Of a stretch of DNA of 12,007 nt, positions 7,709 through 12,007 are shown piece by piece. Numbering within the stretch: position 1 is the stretch's first letter; the number at the start of each line of letters is the position of its first letter. The stretch spans positions 1-12,007 of the forward strand of contig CAWUIM010000083.1 of NCBI GenBank assembly GCA_963922595.1, in the 5' to 3' direction. The notes below the pieces were generated by a model. The model did not search any database. It worked only from the letters and a program-made list of their open reading frames with translations, and had not been told where the DNA came from. Position numbers and translations under genes: made by a program. This DNA is from JAJFFW01 sp963922595 (GTDB lineage Bacteria; Pseudomonadota; Alphaproteobacteria; Caulobacterales; Parvularculaceae).

Positions 7709-8413
7709 TTAGTCCGCCAACACCACGCGATGACGAGAAAGCTCGCGGATAGCGCCTTTCTTTTTCAGCGCCGTCAGTGTGCGGCTCAGCGTTTCGAGGC
7801 GTAGGCCGAGATAATCGGCGATGTCTTGGCGCGGCATAGGTAGTGGCGTCGCCGCTAGTCCGTCGCTCTCCCGAGCGCCCACGGACTTGGCTACCATCGC
7901 CAGGAAGCTTTCGACGCGCTCTTCAGCGGTTTTCTTTCCAAGAAGAACAATATGGTCCTGCGCTTTGTGATATTCTGTTTGGCCCCGCGCAATCAGGCGG
8001 TCTTTCACGCCTGGGCTCGTCTCAGCGATCGTATCCAGAAACTTGTGCGGAAAATGACACACATGGCTGTCTTCCAATGCTTCGGCGGTGTAAGCGCTGG
8101 CTTCGGTTGACCGTACACCGATGAAATCGCCAGGAAAAAGAAATCCAGTGATTTGCCGGCGACCGTCCTCCAAATATTTTGAAAGGCGAAAGCTGCCCTG
8201 AACCAGAATGTACAAACTGTCATTCGGCTCGCCTTCTTCCATCAACGCGCGCCCTTTGGCGACCGCGCGCCGCGCCATCGTCTTTTCGATTTGCGCCAAT
8301 TCGCGCGCAGACAAATCCGCGCAGATCGACCGCTCGCGAACGCTGCACAAGTCACAGGACGCCGGTTTTTCGGCCGCCTTGCACACTTCGCCGACCGCTT
8401 CGCTCGCAGACAT
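7709..8413 (-). CDS. fnr: Oxygen-sensing Crp/Fnr-family transcriptional regulator (FNR/FnrL type)
   Basis: This 234-residue protein has an N-terminal cysteine cluster, a Crp-like cyclic-nucleotide-fold domain and a C-terminal helix-turn-helix. C20-x2-C23-x7-C31 together with C119 matches the FnrL/FnrN arrangement of ligands for the oxygen-labile 4Fe-4S cluster. This marks a direct oxygen sensor rather than a cysteine-poor FixK. An extra C11 lies outside the pattern. The DNA-binding region (about 193-220, RQDIADYLGLRLETLSRTL) carries the E-xx-SR recognition signature of FNR proteins that read TTGAT half-sites. The ATG at 8413 follows AAGGAG at about 11 bases. It lies 75 bases after hemN on the same strand, so the two may be cotranscribed; I see no FNR box in that gap. 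Likely targets are the boxes at 7340, 9863 and 9935. Confidence 0.95.
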   Translation of the reverse strand: MSASEAVGEVCKAAEKPASCDLCSVRERSICADLSARELAQIEKTMARRAVAKGRALMEEGEPNDSLYILVQGSFRLSKYLEDGRRQITGFLFPGDFIGVRSTEASAYTAEALEDSHVCHFPHKFLDTIAETSPGVKDRLIARGQTEYHKAQDHIVLLGKKTAEERVESFLAMVAKSVGARESDGLAATPLPMPRQDIADYLGLRLETLSRTLTALKKKGAIRELSRHRVVLAD

Positions 8414-8488
8414 GACTTACAAAGCTCCTTCCGCTTTGGTTCCAGAATAATCTGCGCCCCACCGACAATCTAGGCCTTGACTTGAAAA

Positions 8489-9829
8489 TTAGACGGCGGC
8501 TGCCGCTTCCATTTGCGGCGTTTGATAGGGATCGATCGCCATCGCGACAATACGCGCCAACATGTGGGCGCCGGCCGCGATTGAAATGAAATCGCCGCGC
8601 CACCGGATAACCCCGTCTGCTTCAAGGTTCTCCAACGCCGCGCAGATTCGAATCGCATCATCCGGCGCGACGTTTCGCAAGAGCTCGCTGATGTTCGTTT
8701 CCATTGTGCAAAGCAGATCAGCAATCGCGTTCGCGATGAACGACTCCTGTTTGGTTTGAAGGAGCCCACGGGCGACCGGCGCGTAGCCAGATTCCACCGC
8801 CTTCATGTAATCGCCGATCTCTTTTTCATTTTGCGCATAGAGCCCGTCGACAAAGCTAATAGCCGAAGCGCCGACCCCGATCAGCGTCGTGGCGGCGTCA
8901 TCGGTGAAGCCTTGAAAATTTCTCTTCAGGCGCCGCTCTAAGGCGGCCTTCGCCAGGGGATTATCCGCCTTCGCATAGTGGTCGAACCCAATTCGGCGAT
9001 ACCCGGCGTCAATTAACTTCGCGTCCGCGACTTCGCACATTCGCCCGCGTAGACGGTCGCCAGGCAATGTTGCGGGATCAATCATTTGCTGCCTTGGCGC
9101 GACCTGCGGCAGATGCGCGTAGCCAAACACGCAAAGGCGATCCGGCGACAGCGAGATCACCTTCTCTATCGTATCGCTAAAACTGGCGAGCGATTGCTTT
9201 GGCAAACCGTAGAGAATGTCAAAAGACAGATCATCAATCCCCGCTGTGCGGATGTCGCTGACGCAGGCTTCAATCAAATCGTAACTCTGCAAACGGTTGA
9301 TTGCTTTCTGAACCGTCACGTCAAAATCCTGCACGCCGAGACTAAATCGGCGAAAGCCGAGCGATGCCAAGTGATCAACATCGTCAGGACGCAGGAGGCG
9401 CGGATCAAGTTCAATCGCCAGATTAGCGCTGTCCGTCAGCCCGATCTCGCGCTCAATCGCTTCGAGAATAGCGCCCAAATCGTCACAGAGCAGATAATTC
9501 GGGGTCCCGCCGCCAAAGTGAACGCTGGTCAGGCGTCCCTTCCCCTTTAGCGAGCGACCGACAAGCGCAATTTCCTCTTTAACGGCGTCAACATATTGAC
9601 GGGCGCGCGCATAATAATTCTCCACACGCATATTGCATCCGCAATACCAGCAAAGCTGACGACAAAATGGAATGTGGACATAGAGCGACAACGGATCATA
9701 AAGGCCGACTTGATTGAGCTTATCGGCGAGATCGTTAGACGTGATTGAATTATCGAAATGAAGCGCGGACGGATAGCTGGTATACCGTGGCGCTCTTTCG
9801 CCGAGATAGTGTCGCCAGGAAGATTTCAT
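8489..9829 (-). CDS. hemN: Oxygen-independent coproporphyrinogen III dehydrogenase HemN (radical SAM)
   Basis: HemN decarboxylates coproporphyrinogen III to protoporphyrinogen IX without oxygen, using radical SAM chemistry in the cytoplasm. This supplies haem for the oxidase under low oxygen. The 446-residue product begins with the HemN signature RYTSYPSALHF (residues 15-25) and has the radical SAM motif C56-xxx-C60-xx-C63 followed by C65 (HIPFCRQLCWYCGCN), where C65 is typical of true HemN rather than the HemW look-alike. The glycine-rich SAM site FGGGTPNYL follows. The ATG at 9829 is the only start downstream of an in-frame TAG at about 9859-9857, and no Shine-Dalgarno sequence precedes it. 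A degenerate FNR box is centred about 40 bases upstream. The stop is 75 bases before fnr. Confidence 0.96.
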   Translation of the reverse strand: MKSSWRHYLGERAPRYTSYPSALHFDNSITSNDLADKLNQVGLYDPLSLYVHIPFCRQLCWYCGCNMRVENYYARARQYVDAVKEEIALVGRSLKGKGRLTSVHFGGGTPNYLLCDDLGAILEAIEREIGLTDSANLAIELDPRLLRPDDVDHLASLGFRRFSLGVQDFDVTVQKAINRLQSYDLIEACVSDIRTAGIDDLSFDILYGLPKQSLASFSDTIEKVISLSPDRLCVFGYAHLPQVAPRQQMIDPATLPGDRLRGRMCEVADAKLIDAGYRRIGFDHYAKADNPLAKAALERRLKRNFQGFTDDAATTLIGVGASAISFVDGLYAQNEKEIGDYMKAVESGYAPVARGLLQTKQESFIANAIADLLCTMETNISELLRNVAPDDAIRICAALENLEADGVIRWRGDFISIAAGAHMLARIVAMAIDPYQTPQMEAAAAV

Positions 9830-9862
9830 GCGGCCAAGATAGGAAAGGCGAACCCGCTATTT

Positions 9863-9876
9863 CTGACATAGATCAA
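9863..9876. promoter_or_regulatory. Degenerate FNR box upstream of hemN
   Basis: CTGACATAGATCAA matches TTGAT-N4-ATCAA at eight of ten positions, with one perfect half-site. Its centre (9869.5) is about 40.5 bases from the first base of the hemN ATG. A TATCTT at 9841-9836 on the minus strand is a fair -10. The geometry fits a class II FNR promoter only if transcription starts at or next to the hemN ATG. FNR control of hemN is common in proteobacteria; this exact site is inferred. Confidence 0.6.
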
Positions 9877-9934
9877 ATTTTCATGGAGACCGAAGCCGAT
9901 TTTTTTGCCGCAATTGGACTTTTTTCTCCGCCAC

Positions 9935-9948
9935 GTGATCTAGATCAA
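9935..9948. promoter_or_regulatory. FNR box upstream of the ompW-cytochrome pair
   Basis: GTGATCTAGATCAA matches the FNR consensus at nine of ten positions. Its centre (9941.5) is about 67 bases before the ompW ATG and about 112 bases from the hemN ATG on the other strand. An ATAGCA at 9971-9976 could act as -10, placing the box near -41.5 relative to a start at about 9983. ompW is FNR-activated in enteric bacteria, which supports the call. The box lies 72 bases from the hemN-proximal box, so Fnr could also act on hemN from here. Confidence 0.7.
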
Positions 9949-10008
9949 ACGCAGCTATCCTGAGCCTCCCATAGCACGGATGTCAGTCATCATCCGTAGG
10001 GGAAGAAA

Positions 10009-10659
10009 ATGATCAGACCATTCGCTATCGTAGCCGCGCTCGCGCCATGCATGTTTCAAACCGCGTCCGCCGAACAAGGAGACTTTCTTGTCCGCCTGCG
10101 CGGCATCGTTGTTGCGCCGACGGAAAACGCCTCCGACGTGCTCCCTGGTTTTCCTGGCGGTTCAGTCGGGGTGGAGAATGCAGTCGTCCCGGAACTCGAT
10201 TTCACCTACTTCCTCACCGACAATATCGGCGCGGAACTAATTCTCGCAACGAGCCCCCATGATCTCGTGGGCGAAGGGACATTATCAGGTCTTGGCGAGA
10301 TCGCGGACGTTATGGTCCTGCCGCCTACATTGACATTGCAATACCATTTTAACCCAAGCGGCAAATTCCGCCCTTATGCCGGCGTCGGCGTCAATTATAC
10401 GATTTTCTACAGCCAGGACGCTTCGGACTCGCTTGTGGCCGCGGTTGGACCGACAACAGTCGATCTGGATGACACGGTCGGCGTCGCTTTTCAGGTTGGC
10501 GCCGACTTCGAACTCAGCGATCGTTGGTTCTTGAATGCGGATATAAAATATATTCAAATTGACACCACAGCGACGCTTAACTCTGGCGGCGTGATCAATA
10601 CGGTTGACGTGGATCTTGACCCAATCGTTGCAGGCATTGGTGTCGGATACCGGTTCTAG
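10009..10659 (+). CDS. ompW: OmpW-family outer-membrane beta-barrel protein
   Basis: This 216-residue protein is a member of the OmpW family of small eight-stranded outer-membrane barrels, thought to move small hydrophobic compounds. Residues 1-21 form a signal peptide ending ASA-E. Family landmarks follow in order: DFLVRLRGIVVAP, the PELDFTYFLTDNIGAELIL strand pair with TSPHD, PPTLTLQYHFNP, FRPYAGVGVNYT, WFLNADIKYI and the terminal YRF. The last residue is phenylalanine, as the barrel-assembly machinery expects. AGGGGA lies five bases before the ATG. The gene stands below an FNR-box region and 19 bases ahead of a cytochrome c lipoprotein gene, so an oxygen-limited expression pattern is likely. 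The substrate cannot be inferred. Confidence 0.93.
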   Translation: MIRPFAIVAALAPCMFQTASAEQGDFLVRLRGIVVAPTENASDVLPGFPGGSVGVENAVVPELDFTYFLTDNIGAELILATSPHDLVGEGTLSGLGEIADVMVLPPTLTLQYHFNPSGKFRPYAGVGVNYTIFYSQDASDSLVAAVGPTTVDLDDTVGVAFQVGADFELSDRWFLNADIKYIQIDTTATLNSGGVINTVDVDLDPIVAGIGVGYRF

Positions 10660-10668
10660 AATTAAGGC

Positions 10669-10674
10669 AGGAGG
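10669..10674 (+). promoter_or_regulatory. Strong ribosome binding site selecting a TTG start
   Basis: A full AGGAGG lies four bases before the TTG at 10679-10681. The spacing is short, but no ATG or GTG in frame gives a lipoprotein signal sequence, and the nearest in-frame ATG upstream (10604) is deep inside ompW. The motif therefore decides the start of the cytochrome gene. Confidence 0.7.
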
Positions 10675-10678
10675 CGTC

Positions 10679-11200
10679 TTGAAACAGAAAATTATCGCTC
10701 TAATCCCCTTCGCAGTCGGACTCTTATCCGCCTGCGGATCGCCGCAAGGGCGGGATACGGCGCCGGTGCAGATTCAGCGAACAGGGGACGCGGAAAAAGG
10801 CCGTCAGTTGTTCGTCGAAAAGGGATGCGTCATCTGTCATTCAGTCAACGGTGTCGGCGGCAAGGCTGCACCGCCGTTTGATGCGCAAACGGAAAATGAT
10901 GTCCCTGACCCGGTAGCGTTCGCTGTGCGCATGTGGCGCGGCGCGCCTGCAATGATTGAACTGCAGGGGCTGGAGCTTGGCTATTCCATTTGGCTGGAAC
11001 CGCAGGAGATGGTTGATCTCGCCACGTTCGCCGCGGCGGCGTCGGAACAAAAGAAGCTTCGCTTAAGCGATATCGACAAGGACCTGGCCGACTCGTTTCT
11101 GGACGAACGTTTTTGGGAAGTGGAGGACTGGGACGACTTTCTGGAAAAAGGCCAGGAGGGCGCCGGCGACCCGCCCCCAACCGACAAGGAGGGCGACTAA
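10679..11200 (+). CDS. Monohaem cytochrome c lipoprotein with acidic C-terminal tail
   Basis: This 173-residue protein has a lipoprotein signal (KQKIIALIPFAVGLLSAC, lipid-modified Cys at residue 19), so it should be tethered to a membrane in the periplasm. A class I-like cytochrome c domain follows with the haem motif C50-VIC-H54. M92 in RGAPAM is a possible sixth ligand; M85 and M111 are alternatives. After about residue 120 comes a tail rich in Asp and Glu, including EVEDWDDFLEKG and a short DPPPTDKEGD end, which I do not recognise from common cytochromes. The start is a TTG below a strong AGGAGG. It follows ompW by 19 bases and is probably cotranscribed, and thus probably induced at low oxygen. 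It could shuttle electrons to cbb3 oxidase or act with an unknown reductase. The specific partner is unknown. Confidence 0.88.
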   Translation: MKQKIIALIPFAVGLLSACGSPQGRDTAPVQIQRTGDAEKGRQLFVEKGCVICHSVNGVGGKAAPPFDAQTENDVPDPVAFAVRMWRGAPAMIELQGLELGYSIWLEPQEMVDLATFAAAASEQKKLRLSDIDKDLADSFLDERFWEVEDWDDFLEKGQEGAGDPPPTDKEGD

Positions 11201-11429
11201 CACCGCCCTTGCCGGATCGGCGATCAGGTAAGCGGACGGGATCGGCTCCCGCCCGGGTTCAGGATAACTGTGCTCACCGCACGCCCTTCGCACGAGACGC
11301 CGCCGGCCCTTGCTTTCGTTAAGCCGTTCTCACCCTTCACCCTATTATATAAATTACTTCAATAGCTTACGGACGTGGGACCTGCTGAAATCCCGTATCG
11401 TGGACTCATATCTTGACTTTTGCCAAAAA
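11201..11429. other. Intergenic region between the cytochrome gene and imuA
   Basis: I see no convincing gene here. The visible elements are an inverted repeat at 11234-11254 and an AT-rich patch at about 11342-11357 (CTATTATATAAATTAC), which stands out from the GC-rich surroundings and could be a promoter -10 region or simply a DNA-unwinding patch. A TTGACT at 11413-11418 is treated as part of the imuA promoter. No tRNA or known riboswitch pattern was recognised. Confidence 0.5.
11234..11254 (+). terminator. Possible weak terminator hairpin after the cytochrome gene
   Basis: CGGGA (11237-11241) pairs with TCCCG (11247-11251) around a five-base loop. Two more G-C pairs extend the stem beyond an A-C mismatch. 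The hairpin lies 34 bases after the stop codon, but no T-run follows, so intrinsic termination is doubtful. Confidence 0.25.
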
Positions 11430-11440
11430 GAACGAAACAT
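11413..11440 (+). promoter_or_regulatory. Predicted imuA promoter overlapping the LexA box
   Basis: TTGACT (11413-11418) is a near-consensus -35. AAACAT (11435-11440), 16 bases later, is a modest -10 lying inside the LexA box. Transcription would then begin at about 11447, the first base of the imuA ATG. The -10 is weak, so the exact start is uncertain. Confidence 0.45.
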
Positions 11441-11444
11441 GAAC
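11430..11444. promoter_or_regulatory. LexA (SOS) box, alphaproteobacterial type
   Basis: GAACGAAACATGAAC is an exact GAAC-N7-GAAC direct repeat, which reads GTTC-N7-GTTC on the minus strand, the established LexA operator of alphaproteobacteria. It ends two bases before the imuA ATG and covers the predicted -10, so bound LexA would block transcription. The imuA-imuB-dnaE2 cassette is a classic SOS target, so position and partner gene agree. Confidence 0.85.
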
Positions 11445-11446
11445 AA

Positions 11447-12007
11447 ATGGCAGCGTATCAACTCCCAAAAGGCGTTTATCGGCTGGGCGAGGCCAAGCCG
11501 TTAACAGCGCCCATCGCCTTTCCTTTCGGCCTTGGCCGGGAGGGTGTCCATGAGGTTTGCGAGCGCTCTTTTGGGGACAGAACAGCAGCGCTTGGTTTCG
11601 TCGCCGCGCATTTGCCGAAAGACGGCGGGCTGATCGCTGCGGTCAGTGAAAAGCGCCACTTAGCTGATCATGGCCGGTGGTATGAAACAGGTCTCACTGA
11701 CTTTTCAGGGCGGACCCATTCCATTCTTCACATTGAAGCGCGCAAAAACAAAGACGCGCATTGGGCCACAGAAGAAGCAGCGCGCTCAGGCGTCGCTTCG
11801 CTCGTCATCGCCGAAATGACGAGCATCGATTTCACGGCGTCGCGGCGGCTCGCCCTTGTGACAGCGAAAACGGGCGTCCCGATTATTCTTCTTCTCCCAT
11901 ACGCCGCACATGGATCAACAGCAGCGGCGGTTCGTTGGCGGGTGAGCCCACAAATTTCCGCCGATAATGCGTTCGATAAATCCGCGCCCGGCGCGGCGCG
12001 ATGGCGC
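11447..12007 (+). CDS. imuA: ImuA-like SOS mutagenesis protein (C-terminus cut by window edge)
   Basis: ImuA is a RecA/SulA-like partner of the ImuB and DnaE2 proteins in damage-induced translesion mutagenesis. The 187 visible codons form an open frame to the right edge. Recognisable ImuA features are the N-terminal FPFGLGREGVHEV (about residues 25-37), the HIEARKNKDAHWATEEAARSG block (about 95-114), ASRRLALVTAKTGVP (131-145), and the RWRVSP and PGAARWR segments (163-187) near the usual C-terminal core. A typical protein would run some tens of residues further. The ATG at 11447 is preceded by an in-frame TGA at 11414 and has no clear Shine-Dalgarno sequence. The upstream ATG at 11439 is in another frame and stops after 21 codons. 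A LexA box just upstream supports both the identity and this start. imuB and dnaE2 would be expected beyond the window. Confidence 0.85.
   Translation, partial: MAAYQLPKGVYRLGEAKPLTAPIAFPFGLGREGVHEVCERSFGDRTAALGFVAAHLPKDGGLIAAVSEKRHLADHGRWYETGLTDFSGRTHSILHIEARKNKDAHWATEEAARSGVASLVIAEMTSIDFTASRRLALVTAKTGVPIILLLPYAAHGSTAAAVRWRVSPQISADNAFDKSAPGAARWR

Noticed and set aside
9745..9963. Plus-strand open frame crossing the hemN start and both FNR boxes
   Set aside because: It has no ribosome site or recognisable product, and it covers a clear regulatory region.
10604..10678. In-frame ATG that would lengthen the cytochrome lipoprotein by 25 residues
   Set aside because: It lies inside ompW and would bury the lipoprotein signal. 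The AGGAGG before TTG 10679 explains the start better.
10009..11200. Reading the OmpW-cytochrome pair as an extracellular electron-transfer conduit
   Set aside because: Known porin-cytochrome conduits use a large barrel and a multihaem cytochrome. Here the barrel is small and there is one haem motif.
11310..11504. Open frame of 64 codons ahead of and into imuA in another frame
   Set aside because: It overlaps the LexA box and imuA, has no family features, and ends soon after entering the imuA frame region.

Overview
This window looks like the chromosome of a microaerobically respiring alphaproteobacterium. The best evidence is a complete cbb3-type cytochrome oxidase cluster of the ccoNOQP-ccoGHI type, an FNR/FnrL-type regulator with alphaproteobacterial Cys spacing, FNR boxes of the TTGAT-N4-ATCAA type, and a GAAC-N7-GAAC element, which reads GTTC-N7-GTTC on the other strand and is the alphaproteobacterial LexA box. 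GC content is moderately high and even across the window. I see no insertion sequence, prophage, CRISPR array, tRNA or rRNA. I cannot name the genus from sequence reading alone.

Layout. Positions 1-7281, minus strand, hold one tightly packed operon read right to left: ccoN, ccoO, ccoQ, ccoP, ccoG, ccoH and ccoI. ccoI is cut by the left edge of the window. Junctions are either gaps of 6-15 bases or overlaps (ATGA for ccoH/ccoI, TAATG for ccoG/ccoH, 11 bases for ccoQ/ccoP), so translational coupling is likely. Positions 7282-7402 hold a perfect FNR box between ccoN and a small divergent gene for an exported cysteine-containing protein (7403-7693). Convergent to that small gene is fnr (8413-7709), which lies downstream of hemN (9829-8489). 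Positions 9830-10008 form a second divergent control region with two degenerate FNR boxes. From it the plus strand reads an OmpW-family outer-membrane protein (10009-10659) and then a monohaem cytochrome c lipoprotein (10679-11200). After 246 noncoding bases, an imuA-like SOS mutagenesis gene starts at 11447 behind a LexA box and runs off the right edge.

How it fits together. Most of the window reads as one low-oxygen module. Fnr senses oxygen through a 4Fe-4S cluster. HemN makes haem without oxygen. CcoNOQP is the high-affinity terminal oxidase. CcoG, CcoH and CcoI reduce and move copper and assemble the oxidase. Candidate FNR boxes sit in front of ccoN and its divergent partner, hemN, and the ompW-cytochrome pair. 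The imuA gene at the right belongs to a separate, DNA-damage-controlled unit.

The less ordinary points are the small secreted CxxxC protein sharing the ccoN FNR box, the ompW/lipoprotein cytochrome pair with a very acidic cytochrome tail, and two genes (hemN and imuA) whose predicted promoters lie so close to the start codon that leaderless mRNAs are plausible. I found no convincing wholly new system.
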